DNA of 64,000 nucleotides. Source: Ailanthus altissimus. Taxonomy: Eukaryota; Streptophyta; Magnoliopsida; Sapindales; Simaroubaceae. The position numbers and the translations under genes were made by a program. The stretch lies in NCBI GenBank assembly GCA_946807835.1, contig OX327683.1, positions 35,151,001 to 35,215,000 of the forward strand, in the 5' to 3' direction. The number at the start of each line of letters is the position of its first letter. Within the stretch, counting starts at the first letter, position 1. The notes beneath the pieces were generated by a model. The model was not told the origin of the DNA. It saw only the letters and a list, made by a program, of their open reading frames with translations, and did no database searches. Shown here piece by piece: positions 28,048 to 45,623 of the stretch.

Positions 28048-28262
28048 CACGTGATATGCCCTTCAAGTCCAAGGGTACACCCAAATCTCATGTCCAGCAG
28101 CCCGGGTCCCCCAACCATCGTCCTTGGCACGTGCAACACGTATTCCACTCACACGTCCATGTTATCTGCCTCTCCCTGGCTTATACGCGCACACGCACAC
28201 GCCCCGTTCGTGTCAAACTCTAATTTCGCACACACATACACGTTCGAGCTTTCTCACACACG
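28048..28262 (+). promoter_or_regulatory. Cluster of G-box and brassinosteroid-type elements upstream of the BAM7-type gene
   Basis: CACGTG occurs at 28048 and 28128. CACACG, the reverse complement of the CGTGTG brassinosteroid response element, occurs at 28150, 28190, 28196 and 28257. The stretch is GC-richer than its surroundings and lies immediately before a probable leader (AAACCCTAGG near 28266). Since the downstream gene encodes a BZR1-domain protein, self-regulation or brassinosteroid input is conceivable. Confidence 0.4.
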
Positions 28263-29020
28263 CGTGAAACCCTAGGCTTCGCACGCCCGCACGCACATGC
28301 TTCCTCTCTTACTGGCCGCCGCTGCTCCCTTCTCGCCGGAGAGTTCCTGAATTTCGCTTCTTCGACTCTTATATCTTCTCTCGCCGGAGGTCCCGTCACT
28401 CGCCGTCTTACGACGCCGGGTGTTTGATCCGGTAGCGGAAAATTTTGGATTTTTCTAGACGAAATCGAGGCTACTTGTTAGGGTTTTGGAGAACGGAAGA
28501 CCGTATCTGTTTTTTAGGTGTTTAAGGTTGAATAGTTTATGTATGTGGGATTTTGGTTGAAGATAAGGTTAAAGTTGCGGAGAAATGGAAAGTTGGAGCT
28601 CTTAAGAGGTCGTTTTCTGTAAAGTGAAGACTTTGCGTGAGAATTACGCGACAGCTTGTGTTTTAAGGTGATATAAAGATTTCTTTCTTCTGATAATTTA
28701 TTTTTTTTACTTTTGATTCTTTTAGCGGGAAGTTTTCCAATTTTCCTGGAAAATTGAGTTTCTTCTGGCATGGATAGGCTTAATCAACATTAATATGTCT
28801 TCCTTTGTATATGTAGGCTTAATCAACATTAATATGTTATATGCTGGTTACTGAAACGCGGTAAATTTCCTTGAAGAGTTCTAAGTCCACAGTATAAGTT
28901 AAGAACGTCGAGCTGAATCTTTTGTTTGGTTGTTCCAAAAACGGTGGGAAACAAAAAAGCAAAATGTCTTTCGAGAGTTTCTTTTTCCCGTTCTATGTTG
29001 TTTTTATTTTGAAGAATGGT

Positions 29021-29266
29021 TAAAGAAAACTCAGACTTCTTTTGAGTCAGCCTTTTTGCTAGGAGACAATTCAACAGGTATTTGTCAGTCTCAACTCCTA
29101 AAGAGGTCAACTGCTGTCAAAGCTCTGTTAGAACGTTGGAATAAAAGAAAACTCAGACTTCTTTTGAGTCAGCCTTTTTGCTAGGAGACAATTCAACAAG
29201 TATTTGTCAGTCTCAATTCCTAAAGAGGTCAACTGCTGTCAAAGCTCTGTTAGAACGTTGGAATAA
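29021..29266 (+). repeat. 122-bp tandem duplication in the BAM7 upstream leader
   Basis: Two adjacent copies with an exact 122-bp offset (for example AAGAAAACTCAGACTTC at 29024 and 29146). They differ by only a few bases: TCAACAGGTATTT in the first copy against TCAACAAGTATTT in the second, and CAACTCC against CAATTCC. The first copy thus contains a donor-like AG/GTATTT that the second lacks. A splice acceptor-like TTTTTTTACAG lies downstream near 29384-29394, so the duplication may sit in a leader exon or leader intron. Confidence 0.85.
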
Positions 29267-29572
29267 AATTTCCCCCCCTTAACTGCTGGTTTTAAAATTA
29301 TATTTTCGGGTAATACTAGAGATCATCCGTGTGTTCTTTTATATACTACTTTAACTAATGTGATTGTAATTTGAAGGTCCAATTTTTTTACAGGGAGCTA
29401 GAGAATCAACACGGCATTGGACTTTAGATTATATTTCTGCACTATATGGAAAGTCAAATCCATACATCAGATATGCACAAACTCTAGCAGTAATTATGGC
29501 ATCTCTGATGTAAAAATTATCATATTAGAGTAATCAGGTTATTAGAATTTGGAAAGCACAGGGAGGAAGATT

Positions 29573-35543
<5,971 letters not shown>

Positions 35544-36385
35544 CGTGAGGAGGAAGATTTTCCCAACAGATTCTGTACCATTTCTTTTCCCCCAAAAAGG
35601 TAGTGGGGTTACTAAGTTGCAGTTTACAGAATGATATTGTTATATTAATATTAGAAACACCATTATTGTAAATGAAATCACAAATGCAAAAAAGCAGGCA
35701 GTTTTCTGAAACCTGAGCGTTAGGGTTACTGTAAACTAGTCAAAAGATGTGATCGCAATTATTTGGGTTACTTACTTGGGTCTAATTGCGAGGTTACCTC
35801 AGCAAAGTTCGTAATACATTCGCATTGTCCACAATCGAGGTGAAGGCAATTGTGCAAATATGTTTAATTTGATTGCAAATTTCTTTTTAAGAAAATCATT
35901 GGGAGAATTGCACGTCATCCATGATGATTCATCCTATCATCTTTTAGCCTTGCTCACCTACTTGTACGCCTCTCGCTTCTTCTGTCTGGGGCCAGGCCAT
36001 GGGTTTGTTGATGCAAGTACTTCTTCAACCATGATAAGTCAATCATTTTGTGTTGGTTATAGCTTATCCTTGTAAGATCTACATATACAAGAGAAGATGG
36101 TTTAAATGATTTTTCCCTTCTACCTCGTGCCATCAGTAAGATTATCATTAACCAAGCATCAAATGAGTCATTTTTTATAACACAATTCATGAACATTGAA
36201 CTTGCATCTACAGTCCTGTCAGCCACGAGGGTAATGTGACCGTGAAACACCCAATAGTGTGTTTGATATGAATCAAAGAATAATTTCGGCCGTCTATTTG
36301 CAAGATAAAATTTTACAAGCTTCATGGAACTGGTTTCCTGAACACCATTTGGCCGAACTCATCATCAAAAAGTTGCTCGTCAAAT
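35544..36385. other. Convergent intergenic region between BAM7 and the lipase gene
   Basis: This should contain the 3' untranslated ends of both genes, which face each other. No further exon was recognised. A minus-strand open frame here is not conserved in appearance. Confidence 0.5.
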
Positions 36386-39362
36386 TCAACCCAACTTTCC
36401 CTCTGATTGCAGTGAAGTTTGGTTACTTGAACCACCAGAAGTCCCCCCTTCTTGCATTTCACGAAATGTACCATACTGAGAAGGCGAGTAAGCCAGAGGG
36501 ATGTCCAAAGCAACAGCCCTCTGAAGAGCTGCCTTGTACTCCACGCTGTGTTCTCGGGTAAGAGACTCCTGCCGCTCCATCCTCTCTTTTCCTGGAATCT
36601 GCATAATCTTATCTTTCTCCAGCATCAACTATAGTCAAGAAAATCAGTGTCTGAGTTTTACTGTTAAGACAAAAGTTCATTTTCAATTTTCAGCCCTTGG
36701 AAACTGCTGGGCAAGTGTTATGGTTTTGAACCCAAAGGGATCAATGTGTTTACAAGAATCACACCATGATAGTGAGATTCGTTCTTCAGATACAGATATT
36801 ACAAAGGTTTTATCTGATAGGAACTGTATGGGCCGAAAGGGCTCATCATTTCTACAAGCACAGGAAATTATTTAATCCGACTAAGCTCATGAGAAAAAAT
36901 AAAGAATAATAGAACCCCGAAGAGGCTATTTTAATTGAAACACGAGCTCAAGATTTAAACTTTCAATTATGTATTCAGCATATGCAGTTAATTGATTTCT
37001 TAAAAGCTTGACTAACAAATAAAAGATTAGTCTTAGATAGATCAGCTACGTGAATGTCTTTTGATCTATCCCAAAACAATAGAATCTCACTGCAATTTAA
37101 ATGAAGAAGCTGGGAACTTACATCAAGTGCCTTTTGAGATTCTCTCTCTATCCAAATGATGGCATGATCAGAAGTTGCATTGCAGGAAAGGACTATCTGC
37201 TCAAATCTCCCATCCACTGGAACAGCTGTCCTAACAACTGGAGGAAATCGTCCTATCCTTTAAAAGAAAAAAGAAAGGACATGAAGAACCGCCACAAGAG
37301 GTCATAATTCAAATCACCCCACCCCAAACAAGAAGTATAACTTTCATAGTCAAAGAAACATTATGGAGAATAATCTTATTCAAGTAACATCTTACTATAC
37401 CTAAAAGGCTTCCGCTCAACAATGTGGTATAGTCGACCAGGAGAATATAGGCGTCTTGGATCTTTAAGCATCTTCTCCTCCAGGGTGCATGTATCCTTCA
37501 AGCACATTAGGCACAGCAAGCATGGCAAACTGCACAAAATCAAGAGAATCCAATTTAGTTTACATGGAAAGAGAGGTGTCTTGTTGTATTAGCATACATG
37601 ATCATAGTTACACAGACAACCTCGCACACAGCACCAAATATTACAGGAGCCAGGCATGTAAATATAAAAATAAGGCCATAATTGCATGTTTAGAACAAGA
37701 CATGCAAGCAAGAATTGCTTATAGTGAACTTTTCACAAATTCAACTTAACATTTGATTTTTTAGAATAACTATATAAAGTCATACATATAATGGGTGTGG
37801 TTCCCTTTAACTTAAATTTTTACTATGGCTTAAACTTTCATCCATTGATTTCATGCAATCATGGTATAAAATGGGCAGCATTAAATGTTATTTTTAACTT
37901 TAAATCTACACCATTAGATAGTATAAAATGAATGAATAAAAATTTAAGTCATTGTTTTAAGTTAAGAAAACCAACCTATATATATAATTACACGAGAAAA
38001 TGTGGAAGAAGCCCAGTTGTTTAATTGAAAATAGGAGGTTTCCAACTATTGCATGGTCATTACACTTCTAGAATTGTAATTGTTACCATATTCGTTCTGG
38101 CCATTCTCTCACTCTTTAATTGATTGTTTGATAAGAGACATTAGTGGAACTCAGATTGGAGAAGAATCCAGTAAATTGAGTATCCTTCATGGGAAGTATG
38201 TTCCTGTCAATGTTTGTGTCTAATTGCTTGAATACTAATTTACCTTAGAATGCCATATAATAAGGAATTAGTCACGCCTACAATTAACATAACTACTACA
38301 ATTATAAAGATATACATCTGAAGTAAGCAATGATAATTCATTCCAGTGAAGAAGTCTCTGTTTCCTTAACCTTAACTCATTTTGTAGAAAAATGAGTCAA
38401 CATTTCTAAAATGCAACTAGCTGATATTGACATCATATATTGGTCATTGCTGCTTAAATTACACATAAGAAGCAAATACTAGAAAGGTGTCTAAGACATA
38501 CTATATTTTACCAGAAAAGAGATTTGAAAACATCTTCCAGTGCAGTGGTTGTCCGCGGCAAGAAATCATCCTGATTCATTAGAATCACTCATATTAGATA
38601 TAAGCAATAAGCATCTATAAAAAACAGAAGGTTTCCAAAGGAATGTAATGATCCTACCTGAAGCACAACAGAATTGATGATATCTGCATATCTCACGGCC
38701 AAATTCAGTGACATGCACCTGGCAGGAGCAAGAGCAAAGCATCTGATCCTCTTCCTCTCAATGTTCCCCAACTTGTCCAGGTTTTGAACCACAATCAACA
38801 CCATCAATGCCACCACCCCAGCCCCCAGTGAATGCCCAGTAAATGTCAAAGTATAATCCGGGTTCCTTTCAACCAAATCCCTCAAAACTGCACACTCTGC
38901 ATCAAAAACCCACTGGGCAGCCTTTAATAACCCATTATGAACATACCCACCTTTGAACTTTGTCTGCCCAAGTTTGTTATCAAGCAAAACAGCATAATCA
39001 CCTTCCTTTGCCAAGTTAAGTCCTGTAATTGCCAAAACTATATCAGTATTCTTATGATCAAGGTAAATCATGTAAGGAGGCACTTGGCATTGAGTTTGTT
39101 CATAGTCCTTTCGTAGGATAACCCAATCAGGATTGATTCCATAACCCCTGGGTGGTGCCCACATTGGGTTTCGGAGATCATCTTCATAAACGGCCAGGAT
39201 TAGGCGGCAATGGTGAGGAACAGGCATGAATTCTTCAACAGTGGCTATGCCCCAGTTTTCACTTTCGTGACCTGCAGTGTAGAGGCATTTCTTCCAAACC
39301 CACCGGGCACATCCTAGACAGTATACACATTCAAGAAGGGGAAGGCCACAACAAATTGACAT
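36386..39362 (-). CDS. Class 3 (alpha/beta-hydrolase) lipase, calmodulin-binding heat-shock protein type
   Basis: Predicted acylglycerol lipase with a mono/diacylglycerol-lipase N-terminal region and a lipase class 3 domain, of the plant group annotated as calmodulin-binding heat-shock proteins. Exons on the minus strand: 39362-38658, 38570-38512, 37529-37401, 37257-37122, 36628-36386. Phases fit (including the split TGT and AGG codons), giving 423 aa. The N terminus is Cys-rich and hydrophobic (CCGLPLLECVYCLGC). The nucleophile elbow GHSLGAG places the active Ser at about 178. A conserved Cys cluster (CLPCLLCLMCLKDTC) follows at about 255-269. VDGRFEQIVLS with the nearby SDHAIIWIERES supplies the probable catalytic His at about 329. 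The C terminus looks shortened: the frame stops at TGA 36386, while a different frame just downstream continues with RESWVEFDEQLF and FGQMVFRK, resembling the expected tail. Start is the first ATG of the conserved N terminus. Confidence 0.9.
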
Positions 39363-40957
39363 AGATGCCTATGAAGCAAGTATTTTAACATGGATTAAGC
39401 AAAATATCCGGAAATACAAATGACAATATAGAGAAAGAAATCTCACAGTAGACACTGAGACTTTGAAGCTGAGAGACTCAACTGGGTTGGAAATAAATTC
39501 CAGATGGAAGAGAATATTTATCAAAATGAATTTAGGACATTTGGGAAGGAGATATGCAGTGAAGAAGCTAAAGAACCTAATTCAGCCTATAAAAGTGATA
39601 ATGTTTGCTGAAGAAACAGCTAAAAAAAAAATCTGGAAACTCAATAGTTGAAAAGCTTAAAAGTTAAAAGGGTGATTCCATAACAAACTTGAGCCCCTGT
39701 ATAAAAATAACCAAAGTCAAACACCACATAGAAAAATTAAACAGTGAAATTCTAGAGTTTGAAGGAATACAAAGGCTTTCATAAACAAAAGGGAGCAAAG
39801 ATCATATCTTAAAGCCTATGTACAAACATAATCAACTGAACGTGAACTTGAGATTAGACAAGTAGGGCTTGTTTGATTTGAACTACTCTGCATGTAGTAG
39901 GTATTCAGAATTAAAATTTGAGCAACAATTAAATTTTCTTAGTTTTTTTTTTTATAAAAAGAAAAAGAGATAAGAGAGAGTATATATGTACCTGCTAGTC
40001 AAACCCATTTCAAGTTGGTTTCAGAATCTACTCCCTGGAATTCTTTAGATTCCAAATTCCACCAACCAACTTACGTGTGATCATTGGCTAATCTCAAATT
40101 GTTATACAGGCCTCGCCGAGGATGATGACCATGATCATTCGGGTCGGGCCAACCCAGCTCAAACTGGTCTTACTTATTAAACACGTTTTTCTCCATATTA
40201 AAAGTAAATGATTGCAAGTAGATTTTTTTTTTTTATAATTAAAGTAGGGATTTTAAATTTGAATTTGAAAGTTTTTATTTAAAAAAAAAGTATATATATA
40301 ATATTATTTTTAACCTTTATTTCCTTCTAAATGTTGTTGGTATATTTGAAAATATATTAGTATTAAATATGAAAATTTATATATTATTCTAACCATAACA
40401 GTCTGTATATGTGGGATAAAACTTTATATCTTGATATGATTCGTATAAAGAATGCTAATTATTAATTTATATTCTTCCACTAATGAAATAAACTATAAAT
40501 TTTTATTAAATTCTTTTCTTGGACGAGAATTTTTAAAACAATTTTTTTCTTCGAACGTCGAATTTTTAAAAAACTTCAATAAAGTAACGTTGAGAAAATG
40601 GAGAGACCAATTAAATCAATCACACCCGTGTGAAAAAAATTTCGGGCCCAAGTTCTTCCAAAGCCTAAAATGGTGTTGAAGGAGTCCGTTAGGATCCAAG
40701 CCCAAATTAATTTACCTGTTCTATCCCGATTCTTCAAAAAGAACCATATTGATATTTATTATAAGGTGAGCATGAAATTGGGAGCTTTAATAGCAAGTTA
40801 GCGAGGTGCAAATAGTACCTCTCAAGGGCTCATCATAATTGTTTTTTGTTTTTTTAAAAACGTAGTTTAGGGCTCAAATATAATATACTAGATCCGACCC
40901 GAAACTTAAACACATGTCACATACTGATACTACGGAGAGTGTAGTATATTAAGCTTA
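39363..40957. other. Divergent intergenic region between the lipase and eL36 genes
   Basis: Upstream sequence of both genes. Likely lipase leader near 39363-39480. AT-rich DNA fills 40190-40480. GGGCCC and AAGCCCAAAT (about 40646-40705) resemble the GCCCA/TGGGCY class II motifs common in promoters of ribosomal protein genes. No additional gene was seen. Confidence 0.5.
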
Positions 40958-41020
40958 AAACCCTAACATCATTTTTCTAAGCAGCCTCTCTAGCAGGAGG
41001 TGAGCCTCCACAAACCCTAG
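40958..41020 (+). promoter_or_regulatory. Telo-box motifs at the eL36 promoter/leader
   Basis: AAACCCTAA at 40958-40966 and AAACCCTAG at 41012-41020. Telo-boxes of this kind are typical of plant ribosomal protein promoters and sit close to the transcription start. A leader exon probably ends at 41120 before GTAAGTGAG, with a leader intron to the acceptor at 41708-41709, three bases before the start codon. Confidence 0.65.
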
Positions 41021-41712
41021 CAATAGACAAAGTTCTCTTCTAATTGATTCTATAGCTGACATTTACCTTTATTTTCCTTGCAGTTAGCTTTCACGGGAAG
41101 ATCGTCGTTGGAGCTGTTTGGTAAGTGAGAAACATTCTCTGCAACTGATTATAATCGTTGTTGTTTCACGATTGTCTAGCTTCCTCTCTCTCTCTCTCAT
41201 ATTATACTACCGGCAATGTTGCTTTGCTTTTCCAAACACTTTTGAAATATAGTAATCTTATTGCCAGATTATGGAGGACTTAGAAAAATGCCTGCTATAG
41301 TTGCTTGGACTTTTTCATCTTAGCTTACAATTTGCCTATGTATTGCTTCCATATGTTACATTTGCTTTGATATTGTTTTCAGTAATGGAAGGGCAAAGAG
41401 AATTTTTTTTTTTTTGAAAATGAATTCTTCTTTATTGACTGATCTGATTTTAGTGGATTTCATGGAAGGGTGATAACTTTGCTTGATAGGCATGAAGATG
41501 AGGATTTATTGGTAGAAATCATTTCATAATATGAGTGGGGTAGTAGCAATTACCCGTGGCATTTGTTGTTGTGATTTGAGCATAGTTGTTTCACTAGGTT
41601 GCCAGTGGTTAATCTCGGATCAATGCTATATTGTAGTTACTTTCATGGGCATGTGTTTTGAGAGACATATTTGGTTGTCTGATTTGTTGCGTGGGATTTG
41701 TGCTTCCAGGTG

Positions 41713-42399
41713 ATGGCTCCAAAACAGCCAAGTACTGGCCTTTTTGTGGGTCTAAACAAAGGACATGTTGTGACCAAAAAGGAGTTGCCTCCCCGGCCTT
41801 CTGATAGAAAAGGGGTAAGTTTTCCCATTGTTCTATCTTTTATTTTAGACTTCTCTAGCCGACAAGTGGCACTTCTTGTGTGGCAAATATTTAACTTGCT
41901 TTATTGTCACGTTTTTCTTTATTTAAGTTTTTTCAAGTCACCTACAAATTGCTTTTCACATTCTCATGATCTGTATAAGTTGCAAGAAAGATTAGAGAAT
42001 ATAGGCTATCTTCTTCATATGTTCTTGATCATTGATGTATACTAATTGTTCATTCAGAAAACAAGTAAGAGAGTCCATTTTGTGAGGAGCCTCATAAGGG
42101 AGGTTGCTGGTTTTGCTCCATATGAGAGGAGGATTACTGAACTTCTGAAAGTTGGGAAAGATAAGCGTGCTTTGAAGTTGGCAAAGAGAAAGTTGGGCAC
42201 TCATAAGAGAGCCAAGAAGAAGCGTGAGGAGATGTCCAGTGTGTTGCGCAAGATGAGGTAGCTTACCTCTGAAACTTTTTGTTTTGATTGGGTTACATAC
42301 AGTTATTTACTTTCCTGTTCTATACGGGTCAGCTTATTAATGTATTGTTTGGCCTTTTATCTTTTCAGGTCTGGTGGTGGTGGAGAAAAGAAGAAATGA
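41713..42399 (+). CDS. RPL36: 60S ribosomal protein eL36
   Basis: Structural protein of the large cytosolic ribosomal subunit. Coding exons 41713-41814, 42058-42257 and 42369-42399 give 110 aa, the usual plant length. The sequence shows the family hallmarks: [18 protein letters not shown] at the N terminus, [20 protein letters not shown] in the middle, then a long basic stretch ([19 protein letters not shown]) and a Gly-Lys tail ending EKKK. Introns are GT-AG, with an AG/G split codon before the last exon. The start codon sits right after the leader-intron acceptor. Confidence 0.97.
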
Positions 42400-44584
42400 G
42401 CCTTATAGGAGCTTTCTTCTAGAACTCAAAATTCAAAGAAATTTATTTAGCTTGTTTGCCTTGTTACTTTGGAATTTTGTTTAGAGTTGTAGACTTGATT
42501 TTGAAATGTTATTTGGACCTTTTGTGGATGAGAAATTTCAATTTTGCTTCTAATGTTTATGATATTGTACTATTTTGCAATATTTGTTAAGACTTCTATT
42601 TTGCTTTGATGTCTTAATGAGACCTTTCACCATAGATGTCTAGTTCTACTTTATTGATCTGTCACAATAGGATAGTTACCTCGTCTCGTGATTATATTTA
42701 TGGGTATTTGGCCTACTGTGGACAAAGTTTTCTGGATTGTTTTGTGGACTTTTGATCTACCACCAGTTTTTCTTTTCAGATCAATAGATTTTATGCACTT
42801 CTGATCTACCACTAGTTTTTCTTTCAGATCAATAGATTTTATGGACTTCTGATCTACCACTAGTTTTTCATTTCTGATCTATGACTGCACCACTACTTTT
42901 CTTTCAGATCAACAGAATTTGGTTGCTGTTTTATGCAGCCTCTGCTACCATTGTTCTGCTAAAGGTATTAGAGATGCAAACAAAATCACAAACAAGCTTC
43001 AAAAAGTAGTGTGGTTATAGATGATTGGTGTAATTGTCCCTTGTAATGATGTGGCCATTTGACGCTACTACAAGTAGTGTTTACAGACGATGATTCTGTT
43101 ACCGGTTTAGGTTCAATTAAAAAAAGTAGAGATTAGGAATCCATGGAATTTGATATAGATGAATGTTTTACAAATTTGAGTCACAATGGAATTTCCTTCG
43201 AATTGGATATAGAGCCAAGACTATGGAATCTGATTCGAGAGAACCAGTGTGAGCGTTAAAAGTGGAAATGAGGCTAAAGTACTTGATGCGTATCGTAGTG
43301 CGATGAAAACCGGTGATTTAATAAGTAATTAGACATATTGAATAATTGAACAAGCATGGGAAAAATGTTTTCCTTTTGTCCACAAACCAATAACGAGTCA
43401 TTATCGTTGACTGGATTTTTTTTTTAAAAGTTGCATAACAAGAAAGAAATATTTGAGAGTATATCTCAAATTGCAAATTTGTAAAAAATTTAACAACAAT
43501 CAAATAGCAAAGCTGATTTGAACTAACACCTTGGAGAATTACTCGTCTTTTGCACATAAGTGTTAACACTGTAACCTTGAACAGTTTCCAAGGCGCATAC
43601 CGGAGAGACTTGAATACGGTTAAGAATTTTCCAACTAATGTTGTTAATTCAGAATTTTCCACAAAGAAAACAGCTGGTTTAATGTGATGATTTTATATCT
43701 GAAACAAACAAACTTCAGATCAAGGAAGGGGCCACCTTCCAGTACAAACACAAAGCAAAAACCAACCCATATCTATATGTGGACGGTAAGAGAACTCCAT
43801 AACAAAGTGTGGGAAGCAAAGTAAACCACCTAAGATCCAAACAGAGATCTCGATCTAGGTGGATACTAAAACAAAAGATAAATAAGTAAACAAAGGAAAA
43901 GGAAATTTTATTTACATTTTTTCAATGTTCTCTCCGGTGGAAGAGAAAGGCTTTGTTTAGTAAAACTCAAAATGGGTTGCAGATTATGATTGACTGGTTC
44001 ATGTTTTAGAAATTACTTAACTATTTAATATCTCACAAAAGTAGAAATTTCAGTACTTCTTTCCCCAAATCTTTATTCAATTGCTACCTTCCTAGTTTTC
44101 TTCTCTCCTCTTTAATATAGATCAATTTTAAGTATTTCTTCCTTTGTTCTTAAAAAAGTGAGAAGAGTTCGACATGCATATATCATGGAATTATACAGTC
44201 TTAAGTGTATATTTTCCTCCTCACTAAATATATATATATATATATATAAAGACATCAAAAAATATATATTAGAAAAAGAAATTAATAATTAATAAATTTC
44301 CTCAAGCTGACATTTTTGATGCGGATATTCCATGAGATACAAAGATTAATGATCTATAATAGCATAGTCATTAAAAATTTTCTAACCCTTTAGACGAATA
44401 CATTGCTTAGATATGAGATTACATCTGCAAAAAAAATTTAATTATTGAAAGAGATAATAGAATTTTATAAACAGCAAATTTCAATGCAAATTTTTCTATT
44501 GCGAGGACTTGGAGTTGTTTAAGAATAATGATACTAAAGTGAGATGATATAAACTGATATGTGAATTTCAATATATTTTTAAAC
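42400..44584. other. Intergenic region between eL36 and a LINE remnant
   Basis: The first 200 bases are probably 3' untranslated region. No gene is recognised. An AT dinucleotide run lies at about 44228-44248. A minus-strand frame at 43318-43662 has no recognisable protein. Confidence 0.5.
42754..42900. repeat. Three tandem copies of a 48-49-bp unit
   Basis: Units beginning GATCTACCACYAGTTTTTC start at 42754, 42803 and 42851. Each contains TTTCAGATCAATAGATTTTATG, with the third decayed. A fourth partial CTTTCAGATCAA follows at 42901. Confidence 0.85.
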
Positions 44585-45117
44585 ACAGTTTTGTTATTTG
44601 GTTGAATTTGAAGAACAGATTATCTACCAAGGAGAGACTCAAAAAATGAGAGTTTATTCCATCAAATAATTGTCCTTTTTGTGGTAATGACAATGAGACA
44701 ATTCAACATTTATTTTTTTAATGCAACTTTTTATAGTGGAATATGGCACAAGGTTTTTACGGCGTGTCAATTCAATCAATGTTTGGATAAATGGCAACGC
44801 GTAATCTCTTTTATGTGTAGAAAATTTAAAGACAAATATATTCTCGACAAGATCAGAAGAATCTCGTTCTGTGCTACAATTTATTTTATTTGAAGAGAGC
44901 GAAATCAAGTGGTCTTCTATCCGAAAACTCCCTTTATTAACTATGTCTTTCAAAATATTATGAATATTATCTGGATTAGATGTATAAGTGCTGTCAATAG
45001 CTAAGAGATAGATCACATTGCACGATAAGAGTTGTAATGTTTTAATTTTTGTCATTTAATTCTACTCTATGTAATGTTTATTGAATTTTGTAATAATATC
45101 AATTTTTACTTAGAAAA
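44585..45117 (+). mobile_element. 3' fragment of a non-LTR retrotransposon (LINE)
   Basis: Translation in two frames gives the zinc-binding reverse transcriptase region found at the end of plant L1-type ORF2: CPFCGNDNETIQHLFF, then IWHKVFTACQFNQCLDKWQ and RISFCATIYFIW-like text with stops. It ends in AT-rich 3' untranslated sequence near AGAAAAAAATA. Only the last part of the element is present (5' truncated, as usual for LINEs), and it has frameshifts. Confidence 0.75.
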
Positions 45118-45623
45118 AAATATTATACTTTAATTTAATTTAAAATAATATATTAAATAATTAATTTTTATAATTTATAAAATTATTCATTATTCTATCA
45201 ATAAATACTGAACACGCCATTTTAAACAAAAAACTGTTTTTAGTCACAACAATATCATGTCCTTTATTTCTTTTAACTAGGATTGTCGTTTTCCGGATCA
45301 CGCGCCAAAGCGGTTCTAGAAACAGTCAGCCAGCCGCTGCCCTTTCGTTCACGTGGATAGTCATCTTATTAAATACGCACAAGCTCGGCAATTACCCGAA
45401 GATCAATAGCCAACCGCTTTCATACGATGATGATCTAATTGGTCGTTGAGAAGAAGGAGCTAATTCTTGCTAGTCTTCAGCTGGATCTTTAAAATCTTAA
45501 ATAATTGCGTCAACCTAAAAAAGGCAAAATAAATAAATAAATAAATAAAAAGGGAACAACGTGAAGCTGAACCTGGAACTAATTAATTCCTTTACATTTC
45601 CGCTCGCGAGGAGTCAATACATC
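45118..45623. other. Promoter and leader region of the thioesterase gene
   Basis: AT-rich at first, then mixed composition. CACGTG occurs at about 45350. A short AAATAAATAAATAAA run precedes the start codon by about 80 bases. No gene was seen. Confidence 0.45.

Noticed and set aside
35954..36325. Minus-strand open frame of 123 codons downstream of the lipase gene
   Set aside because: No conserved motifs and no splice continuity with the lipase; probably chance.
40261..40440. Possible matrix-attachment or origin-like AT-rich stretch
   Set aside because: AT-richness alone is common here and gives no specific support.
41643..41828. Minus-strand open frame opposite eL36 exon 1
   Set aside because: Antisense shadow of a conserved ribosomal protein exon.
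43318..43662. Minus-strand open frame of 114 codons
   Set aside because: No family resemblance and AT-rich surroundings; no supporting exons.
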